Of a stretch of 64,000 bases of DNA, positions 38,132-48,344 are shown piece after piece. The position numbers were made by a program, and so were the translations under genes. Location of the stretch: assembly GCA_030145715.1 (NCBI GenBank), contig JAIXHQ010000016.1, positions 1-64,000 on the forward strand. Reading direction: 5' to 3'. Below the pieces are notes generated by a model. It was given only the letters and a program-made list of their open reading frames with translations, did no database searches and had not been told where the DNA came from. Numbering within the stretch: position 1 is the first letter of the stretch; each line of letters opens with the position of its first letter. The DNA comes from Sphingopyxis sp. Its GTDB lineage: Bacteria; Pseudomonadota; Alphaproteobacteria; Sphingomonadales; Sphingomonadaceae.

Positions 38132-40162
38132 TCAACCGTGCAGGTGCTGGCGTTCGCCCGGCCGCGCATCGCCGCATCGCCGTATCGCCTGATCGAGCGC
38201 GGTCAGCGTAAAGGGTTTGCGCAGCACATCATGATCGCCAAAGCTGGCGACCTCGCTGGCGTCGCCAGCATAGCCGGTCACGAACAGAACCGACAGTTCG
38301 GGCCAGCGCCGTTTCAACTGGGCGACCATTTCGGGGCCGGTAAGTTCGGGCATCAGCACGTCCGACAGGATCAGGTCGAACCCGCCCGCGCCCTCCGCCA
38401 TCCGGCCTTCGACCAGCGCCTCTGCGTCCAGCGGATTGCCGCAGGCGACGGCCGTGTGGCCCAGTTCGCTGACCGCATCGACCGTCGCGGCCAGAACACG
38501 CTCATCGTCCTCGACGACCAGAATGCTCATCGCGTCCGCGGGCGCGGCGGGGCCCGTCGCGTCGCCGGGCGCTGTGTCGGCCACCGGGTCGGCCACCGGC
38601 TTTGCCATCGGCAACAGCATCGCGACGCTCGTGCCTTCGCCCTCGGTCGACGAAATCTGGACTTCGCCGCCCGACTGGCGGCAAAAGGCAAAGACTTGGC
38701 TCATGCCAAGGCCGGTGCCCTGACCCGCGGGCTTGGTCGTGTAAAAGGGGTCGAACACGCGTTCGAGAACCTCGGGCGACATGCCGCAGCCATTGTCGAT
38801 GACCCGCACGGCCAGCGCCCGTTCCGTCCCGTCGTCGAGCGTCTGGATCGTCAGCGACCCATGGCCGTTCATCGCATCGCGCGCGTTGACGGCCAGGTTC
38901 AGCAGCGCATTCTCGAACTGCTGGCGATCGACCCAGCAGGCCAGGCCGTCGGCCTGAAGGTCGAGAGTCAGGGCGATACGGTCGCCGATCGTTCGTTCGA
39001 TCAGTTCGGCAAAGCCCGCGATGCAATCGTCGATGACGGTCATTTCGGGGCGCGCCGGTTCCGACCGGGCAAAGGTCAACAGCCGCCGGGTCAGGTCGGC
39101 GGCGCGGTTGGCACCATCGAGTGCGTTGACCAGATGGCGCTGCGCCTTTTCCGGGGTGCCGGGCAACCAGCGTTGCGCCAGTTCCAGCCCGCCGACAACG
39201 ACGGCGAGCATATTGTTGAAATCATGCGCGATGCCGCCGGTCAACTGTCCGACCGCCTCCATCTTTTGCGCCTGGCGAAGCTGGGCTTCGGCGGCTTCGC
39301 GGTCGCTCATCTCATTGCGCAGCGCCGCGTTGGCGTGGGCGAGTTCGGCGGTGCGTTCCTCGACCGCGGTTTCCAGGTGCATCGCGCGGTCGCTCTCGAA
39401 AATCTGCTCGCGCCTTGCCAGCCGCCGTTCGCCGTCTGCGCGGATCAGCGAAAAGGTCGCGCCGATCGCGATGACCGCAGCGGCCGCGCCGAGCAGCGAA
39501 AACAGCAGGATAGCCTGATTCAGGTTCGCGCGGTCGGCGGCGGCCAGGCGGTTGCGATCGCGCAGCAGGGCGCGTTCGTTCACGATGATCTCGCTCAACA
39601 GCTTGTCGATCCGGCCCAGCCCCGGACCCTTGCCGGCGGCATAGAATTTCGAGATGGCGGCGACGGTCTGATTGTAATTGGCGCTGAGCGCGGCATCGCC
39701 CAGTTGGGCGCCGCGGCTGTCCATTTCGCGCGTCAATTGTTCGACGAGCGCCATCTGTTTCGGGTTGTCGCGGACATTTCGCTGCAATTGGGCCAGGAAC
39801 TGCCGCGCGCGGCCCCATTGATATTCGTAAACGCGCCCGTCCTCTTTCTGCAGTCCGACCGCGAAGCGCCCCAGCGCGGCTTCGGCGCGGGCGATCGCGG
39901 CATCGACCGAACGGGTCTGTGAAATGACCTCCATGCTCTGCGTCTGCCAGCCGAGCGAGCGGTCGTAATTATCGTTGGCGCGTGCGAGCAGCACGACGAG
40001 CGCCCCGACCACACCGGTCAGGATCGCCCCAAGGACGATCGTCGACCAAAAGCGCATACGCTCCCGCCGACCGTCGTTTTCGCTGTCGCTATCCCTCTCG
40101 AACACGCTCAACTCCTTACCGGACAAGCGCGGCGTCGCAAAGCGCGGAAATCCGCGCCGCAT
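38132..40162 (-). CDS. Hybrid histidine kinase: CHASE3-like sensor, HisKA/HATPase and C-terminal REC
   Basis: TGGIAHDFNNMLAVVVGGLEL, NLAVNARDAM, VIDNGCGMSPEVLERVFDPFYTTKPAGQGTGLGMS, DLILSDVLMPELTGPEM. Confidence 0.9.
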   Translation of the reverse strand: MRRGFPRFATPRLSGKELSVFERDSDSENDGRRERMRFWSTIVLGAILTGVVGALVVLLARANDNYDRSLGWQTQSMEVISQTRSVDAAIARAEAALGRFAVGLQKEDGRVYEYQWGRARQFLAQLQRNVRDNPKQMALVEQLTREMDSRGAQLGDAALSANYNQTVAAISKFYAAGKGPGLGRIDKLLSEIIVNERALLRDRNRLAAADRANLNQAILLFSLLGAAAAVIAIGATFSLIRADGERRLARREQIFESDRAMHLETAVEERTAELAHANAALRNEMSDREAAEAQLRQAQKMEAVGQLTGGIAHDFNNMLAVVVGGLELAQRWLPGTPEKAQRHLVNALDGANRAADLTRRLLTFARSEPARPEMTVIDDCIAGFAELIERTIGDRIALTLDLQADGLACWVDRQQFENALLNLAVNARDAMNGHGSLTIQTLDDGTERALAVRVIDNGCGMSPEVLERVFDPFYTTKPAGQGTGLGMSQVFAFCRQSGGEVQISSTEGEGTSVAMLLPMAKPVADPVADTAPGDATGPAAPADAMSILVVEDDERVLAATVDAVSELGHTAVACGNPLDAEALVEGRMAEGAGGFDLILSDVLMPELTGPEMVAQLKRRWPELSVLFVTGYAGDASEVASFGDHDVLRKPFTLTALDQAIRRCGDARPGERQHLHG

Positions 40163-40208
40163 CAACTCGCCTCGAAAAGGAATCCGCTGGTCGGCCGATG
40201 TAACCGGT

Positions 40209-41411
40209 TCAACCGATGATCTGGGTGCGTTTGCCCGCGCGTTCAAAGCGTGCAAGGATTTCGCCGACCTGTTCGATACTATGTTCGGCGCACAGCGAAC
40301 AGCGCAGCAGCGTCATTCCCGCGGGGGTTGCGGGCGGGCGGGCAAGGTTGACGTACAATCCCTCTTCCAGCAACGCCTCCCACATCAGCGCACCGCGTTC
40401 GAGGTCGGGCATGATGACCGCGATGATCGCCGACTGCGGTTCGTCGGTGCCCAGCGTGAAGCCAAGGTCACGCAGCCCCTTGTGCAGCACCTTTGAATTT
40501 TCCCACAGATGGGCGCGCTTGTTCGACCCGTGCATCAGCTTGCGGATGCTGGTCGCGGCGGTCGCGACGACGCTGGGCGGCAACGAGGCGGTGAACACAT
40601 AAGGACGGCAGACGAGCCGCATGATCTCGAACTTCGGATGGTTCGATACGCAGAAACCGCCGACCGTCCCGACGCTCTTGCTGAATGTGCCGATGACGAA
40701 ATCGACATCGTCCAGCACGCCCTGCGCTTCGGCGACGCCGCGGCCATGTTCGCCGATGAAGCCCATCGAATGCGCCTCGTCGACCAGCACCATCGCGCCG
40801 GCTTCCTTCGATACGCGGATCATTTCCTTGAGCGGCGCAATGTCGCCGAGCATCGAATAGACGCCTTCGAGCACGACCAGCTTGCCGGCGTCGGCGGGCA
40901 GGCGCTTCAGCCTTTTTTCTAGCGCCTCGACATCATTGTGGCGAAAGGCGACGATTTCGGCGTCGCCCATCTTGCACCCGTCATAGATCGACGCATGGCT
41001 GTCGATGTCGAGGATGACATAGTCGCCCTTGCCCGCGATCGTCGAGATGATGCCGAGGTTCGCCTGATAGCCCGTCGAAAACACCATGGCATGATCCATG
41101 GCGTAAAATTCCTTGAGCGCGTCCTCGCACTCCTTGTGGCCCTGATAGGTGCCATTGAGGACGCGGCTGCCGGTGGTGCCGCTGCCGAATTTTTCAAGCG
41201 CATCCTTGCCCGCGGCGATGACATCCTCGTCAAAGGTCATGCCCATATAATTATAGGTGCCAAGCAGGATCGTCTCGCGCCCGTTGCAGATCGCGACGGT
41301 CGGGGAAATCACCTTTTCCATCACCATGCTGAACGGGTCGGTGATGCCGGTCGACAGCAAGGCTTCGCGCTGCTGGATCAGCGGGTCGAATTTCGAAAAG
41401 AGGTCGGTCAT
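40209..41411 (-). CDS. spt: Serine palmitoyltransferase (alpha-oxoamine synthase family)
   Basis: NYMGMTFDEDVIAAGKDALEKFGSGTTGSRVLNGTYQGHKECEDALKEF, VDEAHSMGFIGEHGRG, FSKSVGTVGGF (PLP Lys); adjacent dedicated ACP. Confidence 0.93.
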   Translation of the reverse strand: MTDLFSKFDPLIQQREALLSTGITDPFSMVMEKVISPTVAICNGRETILLGTYNYMGMTFDEDVIAAGKDALEKFGSGTTGSRVLNGTYQGHKECEDALKEFYAMDHAMVFSTGYQANLGIISTIAGKGDYVILDIDSHASIYDGCKMGDAEIVAFRHNDVEALEKRLKRLPADAGKLVVLEGVYSMLGDIAPLKEMIRVSKEAGAMVLVDEAHSMGFIGEHGRGVAEAQGVLDDVDFVIGTFSKSVGTVGGFCVSNHPKFEIMRLVCRPYVFTASLPPSVVATAATSIRKLMHGSNKRAHLWENSKVLHKGLRDLGFTLGTDEPQSAIIAVIMPDLERGALMWEALLEEGLYVNLARPPATPAGMTLLRCSLCAEHSIEQVGEILARFERAGKRTQIIG

Positions 41412-41443
41412 ATCAAAAGTCCAAAACGGGTAAGGATTGGCGT

Positions 41444-41680
41444 TCAGCCCTGCAGTTTTTCGACCGCTGCGACCAACTGGCCGACCGTCTCGATCTCTGC
41501 CTGCATGTTCATGCTGATGATGATGTCGAACGTGTCTTCGACCTCGGCGACGAAATCCATCACCGTCAGGCTGTCCCATTCGAGGTCGCCGGCAAAGCTG
41601 GTCGTGTCGGTCAGTGCGACGCCCTTTTTGTTGAAGGGTTCGATCAGGCCGAAAATCTGGTCGCGCAGGGCGGTGCTCAT
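41444..41680 (-). CDS. Acyl carrier protein associated with serine palmitoyltransferase
   Basis: TSFAGDLEWDSLTVMDFVAEVEDTFDI (phosphopantetheine Ser in DSL). Confidence 0.9.
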   Translation of the reverse strand: MSTALRDQIFGLIEPFNKKGVALTDTTSFAGDLEWDSLTVMDFVAEVEDTFDIIISMNMQAEIETVGQLVAAVEKLQG

Positions 41681-41835
41681 GTGGTGCGTCCCATATACAG
41701 AAATAATGTTGCGTGCGACATGCCGCGAAGGTTTCCGCTTGGCAAGCGAATGCGGCGGGAACGGGGCAGCATCTTGCCGCCTGTGGTACTTCATGGCATC
41801 CGTGTGGCGATTCGCCGGGGAGGGGCGCACTTGGC

Positions 41836-42408
41836 ATGGACAGCACGGATTCAACGCCTTCGCCGGACGCGCCGGCCACCTCCTTTCCGCCGAATGCGGT
41901 GCATCTTGTCCGCACCAATCAGCAGATCACGATGCAATTGTCGCAGATGGCGGATCAAAAGGCGTCGATCCTGATGGGCGCGACCTTTGTCGTCTTCACG
42001 CTGGCGATCGGTCAGGCGCGCGCGGGCGGCGGGACGCTTTCGATGCCGCTCGCGATCCTTGCGACCTTTTCCTTTCTGTCGGCGCTGCTCGCGGTGTCGG
42101 CGGTGCTGCCGCGCGTGGGCAAGGCGCCGCCCGCCAAACGGGGAGAAGGCAAGGGGCGCGGCAACATCCTGTTCTTTGGCCGGTTCGAACAGATGGACGA
42201 GGATGAGTTCATCGACGCGGTAAAGGCGCGGCTGCGGACCGAGGATGATATTTACGAAACGATGCTGCGCGATACCTATCAGAACGGCGTGGTGCTGGCG
42301 CGGCGGAAATATCGCTACCTTGCCTATGCCTATCGCCTGTTCGTCGTCGGCCTGACGTCGACCTTCGTGGCGTTCGGGGTAGAGATGACGATGCTCTGGG
42401 GCGGGTGA
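41836..42408 (+). CDS. Pycsar system effector-like membrane protein (DUF5706-like)
   Basis: MADQKASILMGATFVVFTLAIG (TM1), C-terminal ARRKYRYLAYAYRLFVVGLTSTFVAFG (TM) pattern. Confidence 0.7.
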   Translation: MDSTDSTPSPDAPATSFPPNAVHLVRTNQQITMQLSQMADQKASILMGATFVVFTLAIGQARAGGGTLSMPLAILATFSFLSALLAVSAVLPRVGKAPPAKRGEGKGRGNILFFGRFEQMDEDEFIDAVKARLRTEDDIYETMLRDTYQNGVVLARRKYRYLAYAYRLFVVGLTSTFVAFGVEMTMLWGG

Positions 42409-42532
42409 GGTGTTTTCCCTTGCCATCGCGGCCCGACGGCGACGGGCGACCGACCAGATGCTGTTGCCTTTCTGCCACCCTTTTTCGGCAAATGATGCGA
42501 TCCGTCCGCGCTCCACTTGAACGGTAACATTC

Positions 42533-43951
42533 GTGCGCCTATCCGGGCCGGCTATGCTGCAGCGGGCTGCCCCCCTTGCCGCGGAAACCCCGCAGGGCCT
42601 TCGCACGGAATTTCGCGCGACGCTGGCGCTCGCGCTGCCGCTGGCCGCCGCCAATCTGCTCCAGATGATGGTCCATGCGATCGACGTCATTTTCGTCGCG
42701 CGGCTTGGTGACGCGGCGCTTGCCGCATCGTCGCTGGGGGTCGCGATATTCGGGCTTCTGTTGTGGACCGGATCGGGGCTGGTCGGCGCGTCGGCGCCCT
42801 TGATCGCGGCCGAACTGGGGCGGCGCAGACATGCGGTTCGCGAGGTGCGGCGGACCGTTCGCATGGCGCTGTGGATAGCCGTGCTGATCTCGCTTGTCTT
42901 CATGGGCATCTGCGCGGCGGGCGGGCCGATCATGATCGCGACCGGACAGCCGGCCGAAACATCGGCGCGCGCGGGCGATTTCCTGCTGATCCTGATGTGG
43001 GGCATGTTTCCGATGATCGCGGCGACGGTATTGCGCGTCTTCGTCTCGGCGCTCGGGCGGCCGACGATCGCGACCGCGATCACCTTTGGCGCGCTGTTCG
43101 TCAACGCGATCGGCAATTGGGCGCTGGTGTTCGGAAACCTTGCTATGCCGGCGCTCGGCCTGAATGGCTCGGCGATTTCCAGCGTTGCGACCAGCATATT
43201 GATGCTGCTGGCCTATGTCGCCGTCATTCAGGGCGACCGGCGGTTGCGGCGGTATCACCTGTTCGGAAACTGGTGGCGGAGCGAATGGAGCCGGTTCTTT
43301 GACATATTGCGCATCGGCACACCGATCAGCCTGACCATTTTGGCGGAGGCCGGGCTGTTCACCGGCGCGGCTTTCCTGATGGGCCGGATTGGCGAGGCGG
43401 AACTGGCGGGGCACACCATCGCGCTACAGGTCGCTTCGTTGGCGTTTCAGATACCGTTCGGCGTGGCGCAGGCGGCGACGATCCGCGTCGGGCTGGCCTA
43501 TGGCGCGCGCGACCATCGCGGCATCGCGCACGCCGGTACGGCATCGCTGGTGCTGGGCATCGGTTTCATGGCCTTTACCGCGCTTTTGATGTGGCTGTTC
43601 CCGACGCTGGTGCTGTCGATCTATGTCGATGTCGATGCGGCGCGCAACGCCGCGCTGGTCGGCTTTGCAATGCAGTTTCTGGTCGTCGCCGCCGCGTTCC
43701 AGTTGTTCGATGGCGCTCAGGCGGTTGCGGCGGGCGTATTGCGCGGGCTTCAGGACACGCGCACCCCGATGGTCATCGCGATCTGCGGATATTGGATCGC
43801 GGGATATGGCACCGCAATCTATCTGGGTTTCTGGACATCATTGGCCGGAGTCGGAATATGGATCGGGCTGGCCGTCGGGCTGATCGTGGTGTCCGCGGTT
43901 CTGCTTACCCGCTGGCGAATGCGCGCTCGTCTTGGCCTGCTTCCGGCCTGA
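42533..43951 (+). CDS. MATE family efflux transporter (GTG start; alternative ATG at 42554)
   Basis: FRATLALALPLAAANLLQMMVHAIDVIFVARLGDAALAASSLG; 12-TM pattern. Confidence 0.93.
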   Translation: MRLSGPAMLQRAAPLAAETPQGLRTEFRATLALALPLAAANLLQMMVHAIDVIFVARLGDAALAASSLGVAIFGLLLWTGSGLVGASAPLIAAELGRRRHAVREVRRTVRMALWIAVLISLVFMGICAAGGPIMIATGQPAETSARAGDFLLILMWGMFPMIAATVLRVFVSALGRPTIATAITFGALFVNAIGNWALVFGNLAMPALGLNGSAISSVATSILMLLAYVAVIQGDRRLRRYHLFGNWWRSEWSRFFDILRIGTPISLTILAEAGLFTGAAFLMGRIGEAELAGHTIALQVASLAFQIPFGVAQAATIRVGLAYGARDHRGIAHAGTASLVLGIGFMAFTALLMWLFPTLVLSIYVDVDAARNAALVGFAMQFLVVAAAFQLFDGAQAVAAGVLRGLQDTRTPMVIAICGYWIAGYGTAIYLGFWTSLAGVGIWIGLAVGLIVVSAVLLTRWRMRARLGLLPA

Positions 43952-43985
43952 CGCAAAAACTTCGCAAAAATCTTGCAGCACGGTG

Positions 43986-44016
43986 CTTGACGCCTATTTG
44001 ACTCCCACCCATATGC
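43986..44016 (+). promoter_or_regulatory. Possible heat-shock (RpoH-type) promoter upstream of groES
   Basis: CTTGAC at 43986 and CCCATATG near 44008, directly before CIRCE. Confidence 0.4.
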
Positions 44017-44024
44017 CGCCCGTG

Positions 44025-44051
44025 TTAGCACTCGGTCATTGTGAGTGCTAA
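44025..44051 (+). promoter_or_regulatory. CIRCE element (HrcA operator)
   Basis: Perfect TTAGCACTC-N9-GAGTGCTAA upstream of groES. Confidence 0.98.
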
Positions 44052-44083
44052 ACGGCATTATTTCCATTTTTGGAGGGAGTTTC

Positions 44084-44374
44084 ATGGCTCAGTTTCGTCC
44101 GCTGCACGACCGCGTGCTTGTCCGCCGTATCGAAGCCGAAGAAAAGACGGCTGGCGGCATCATCATCCCCGACACCGCCAAGGAAAAGCCGCAGGAAGGC
44201 GAAGTCGTCTCCGTCGGCACCGGCACCCGCGCCGATGACGGCAAGGTGACCCCGCTGGACGTTAAGGCCGGCGACCGCATCCTGTTCGGCAAATGGTCGG
44301 GTACCGAAGTCAAGGTCGACGGCGAAGAGCTGCTGATCATGAAGGAATCGGACATCCTCGGCGTCATCGCCTGA
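44084..44374 (+). CDS. groES: Co-chaperonin GroES
   Basis: [41 protein letters not shown]. Confidence 0.98.
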   Translation: MAQFRPLHDRVLVRRIEAEEKTAGGIIIPDTAKEKPQEGEVVSVGTGTRADDGKVTPLDVKAGDRILFGKWSGTEVKVDGEELLIMKESDILGVIA

Positions 44375-44397
44375 GCGAACCCCTGAATCACGAATGA

Positions 44398-46080
<1,683 letters not shown>

Positions 46081-46115
46081 GTCCGTATCGTTCGGCGCTC
46101 AGCCAACAGGAAACG

Positions 46116-46147
46116 GGGCCGGGGGAGCAATCCTCCGGCCCTTTTCT
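46116..46147 (+). terminator. Rho-independent terminator after groEL
   Basis: gggccgggggagcaatcctccggccc followed by ttttcttt. Confidence 0.8.
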
Positions 46148-46214
46148 TTCGCCGATAAAATAGGGCGGGTGGGACATTGCCAGTTCATCCCGCCGCGCAT
46201 AGCTAGGGCATGTG

Positions 46215-46991
46215 ATGACGCTGTTCCTTGCCCTTGCTGCCGCTGCCGCTGCCGATCCCCCGGCTGTGACGCCGCCGCCATCCGCGCCGCCGGTCGAGCG
46301 TTGCGGCTATCGCATCGTGCAAACCTATCCGCACGACAGGTCCAGCTTCACCCAGGGCCTGTTTTGGCAGGACGGGCATCTGTATGAAGCCACCGGCCAA
46401 TATGGGCAGTCGCGCGTCGCCCGCCTCGACCTCGAAACCGGCAAGGCGCTGGCCGAGACCAGGCTGCCCGCCGATCAGTTCGGCGAAGGGATCACCCGCT
46501 GGGGCGACCAGATCGTCGGCGTCACTTGGCAGGGCGGCGTCGGCAACCGCTGGTCGATCAAGGACCTGCGCCCCGTCGGCACGTTCGAATATGCGGGCGA
46601 GGGTTGGGGGCTGACGATGGTGGGCGACAGCCTTGTGCTGAGCGACGGCACGCCCGAACTGCGTTTTTTCGACCCCGCCACGATGAAGGAACAACGGCGC
46701 GTCACCGTCCGGTTCCGCGACCGGCCCGTCGCCATGCTGAACGAGCTGGAGACGATCGACGGGCAGATCTGGGCCAATGTCTGGATGACCGACTATATCG
46801 TCCGCATCGATCCCGCGACGGGCAATGTCCCCTCGCTGATCGATCTGTCGGGATTAAAGGCCGACGCGGGCGTCAGCGGAAGCGACAGCGTGCTCAACGG
46901 CATCGCATGGGACGCGAAGCAGAAGCGCCTGTTCGTGACCGGCAAATATTGGCCAAAGCTTTACCAGATCGCGCTCGCCGACTGTCGCTGA
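46215..46991 (+). CDS. Glutaminyl-peptide cyclotransferase (beta-propeller type)
   Basis: YPHDRSSFTQGLFWQDGHLYEATGQYGQS, EGWGLTMVGDSLVLSDGTPELRFFDP, LNGIAWDAKQKRLFVTGKYWPKLYQI. Confidence 0.9.
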   Translation: MTLFLALAAAAAADPPAVTPPPSAPPVERCGYRIVQTYPHDRSSFTQGLFWQDGHLYEATGQYGQSRVARLDLETGKALAETRLPADQFGEGITRWGDQIVGVTWQGGVGNRWSIKDLRPVGTFEYAGEGWGLTMVGDSLVLSDGTPELRFFDPATMKEQRRVTVRFRDRPVAMLNELETIDGQIWANVWMTDYIVRIDPATGNVPSLIDLSGLKADAGVSGSDSVLNGIAWDAKQKRLFVTGKYWPKLYQIALADCR

Positions 46992-47013
46992 ACGCGGCGT
47001 TGATAATGAACGC

Positions 47014-47214
47014 TTATTCGCCCGCATCCTGTGTCGCGGTGGTTGCGGTGTCCGCCGGAACGCTGTCGCGGCTTTCGAGCATTGCGGCGGCGTCGTCGAG
47101 CGCCTTGGCTTCGCTGACGGTCACGCCGCCGGGGCCGGGTTCATTGTCGGTTCGGCTGCATCCCGCCGCAAGCAGGATCAGCGGGGCGGCCACGGGCCAC
47201 AGATTTCGCATCAT
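47014..47214 (-). CDS. Small lipoprotein
   Basis: MMRNLWPVAAPLILLAAGCSRTDNEPG lipobox LAAGC. Confidence 0.65.
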   Translation of the reverse strand: MMRNLWPVAAPLILLAAGCSRTDNEPGPGGVTVSEAKALDDAAAMLESRDSVPADTATTATQDAGE

Positions 47215-47286
47215 TCGCTCCCATGAAAAAGGGCCCCACCCGGAATGGATGGAGCCCCCTTATCTTCGCGAAGGCGCGCCGACGAC

Positions 47287-47616
47287 TTACTTCTTGTCGT
47301 TGGCTTCGGCCTTCTTCGTTTCTTCGGCGATCTTGTCGCCGGCGTTGGATGCGGCTTCGCCAGCAGCGTTCACGGTGCCTTCGACGGCATTGCCGGCGTC
47401 CTTGGCGGCGGCGGCGGTTGCGTCGGCGGCTTCACCGGCAGCAGCGGCGGTCGCGTCGGCGGCACCGGCGGCTGCGTCTGCGGCGGCATCGCCAGCAGCG
47501 GCGGCGTCATCGGCTGCCGAAGTCGCGGTTTCCGACGCGGCGTCCTGCGTCTTTTCCGAGCAGGCGGTGAGGCTGAAGGCCGCAGCGGCCATCGATGCGA
47601 TGATGATCTTGCGCAT
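47287..47616 (-). CDS. Alanine-rich low-complexity lipoprotein (paralog A)
   Basis: MRKIIIASMAAAAFSLTACSEK lipobox; repeated ADATAAAA/GDAAADAA units. Confidence 0.75.
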   Translation of the reverse strand: MRKIIIASMAAAAFSLTACSEKTQDAASETATSAADDAAAAGDAAADAAAGAADATAAAAGEAADATAAAAKDAGNAVEGTVNAAGEAASNAGDKIAEETKKAEANDKK

Positions 47617-47785
47617 GGATATTCCTTTCGAATGCAATGACCGGGCGGCCGGTCAAGAATGGGAGAGTTAACGGGGGATCGCGGGATTGGCAACTCTGCT
47701 GCTTTATCCCGCTTCAAAAGAAAAGGGGCCGACGGCGAACCGGCGACCCCCCTTGCTTTTCGGCCCCGAAAGGCCGGAAAGAAGA

Positions 47786-48115
47786 TTACTTCTTGGCTTC
47801 TTCCATCGCGCCCTTGGCGGCGGCGGAAGCTTCCTTGGCCGCGTCGGCGGCTTCGGCGGCCTTGTCGGTCGCGGTCGCGGCGTCGCCAGCAGCGGCGGCA
47901 TCGCCGGTTGCGGCAGCGGCAGCAGCGGCATCGCCAGCGGCGGCAGTCGCGTCGGCAGCGCCAGCGGCTGCATCCATCGCGCCGTCAGCAGCGCCTTCGA
48001 CGGTTGCGGTCGCGTCTTCGGTGGTTGCGGCGGTGTCGTCGGCAGCCTTTTCAGCGCAGGCAGCGAGGCCCAGCGAAGCGGCGAGGACGAGCGAAAGAGT
48101 GATCGATTTCTTCAT
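47786..48115 (-). CDS. Alanine-rich low-complexity lipoprotein (paralog B)
   Basis: MKKSITLSLVLAASLGLAACAEK lipobox; same Ala/Asp/Thr repeat composition as paralog A. Confidence 0.75.
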   Translation of the reverse strand: MKKSITLSLVLAASLGLAACAEKAADDTAATTEDATATVEGAADGAMDAAAGAADATAAAGDAAAAAAATGDAAAAGDAATATDKAAEAADAAKEASAAAKGAMEEAKK

Positions 48116-48316
48116 GTGGGAATACCCCTTTCGGTTTGAACTGATCGACCGGCGCAGGAACAGATCGATCCCGGAACTTGCCAATCGCGCGCAGAATTAC
48201 CGCCTGGCCAAATGCGGCGCAACGCCATTTTTGTGCGATTCTGCCTCTTTCGTCGCAATTGCGCCGTGGACGCATCGCACGGCGCGGAAATTGTGGCGCG
48301 ACGCTTGGTTGACCAG

Positions 48317-48336
48317 ATATAAAGAAAGCTTTATAT
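48317..48336. promoter_or_regulatory. Perfect palindrome ATATAAAG-N4-CTTTATAT, candidate operator of the downstream ArsR-type regulator
   Basis: 8+8 bp inverted repeat ending 8 nt before the ATG of the ArsR-methyltransferase gene. Confidence 0.7.
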
Positions 48337-48344
48337 GTTGCTTC

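Noticed and set aside
47637-48344. N-terminal extension of the ArsR-methyltransferase ORF (PLAAAEASLAASAAS...)
   Set aside because: It is the antisense of an Ala-rich lipoprotein gene plus intergenic DNA; the real start is the ATG at 48345.
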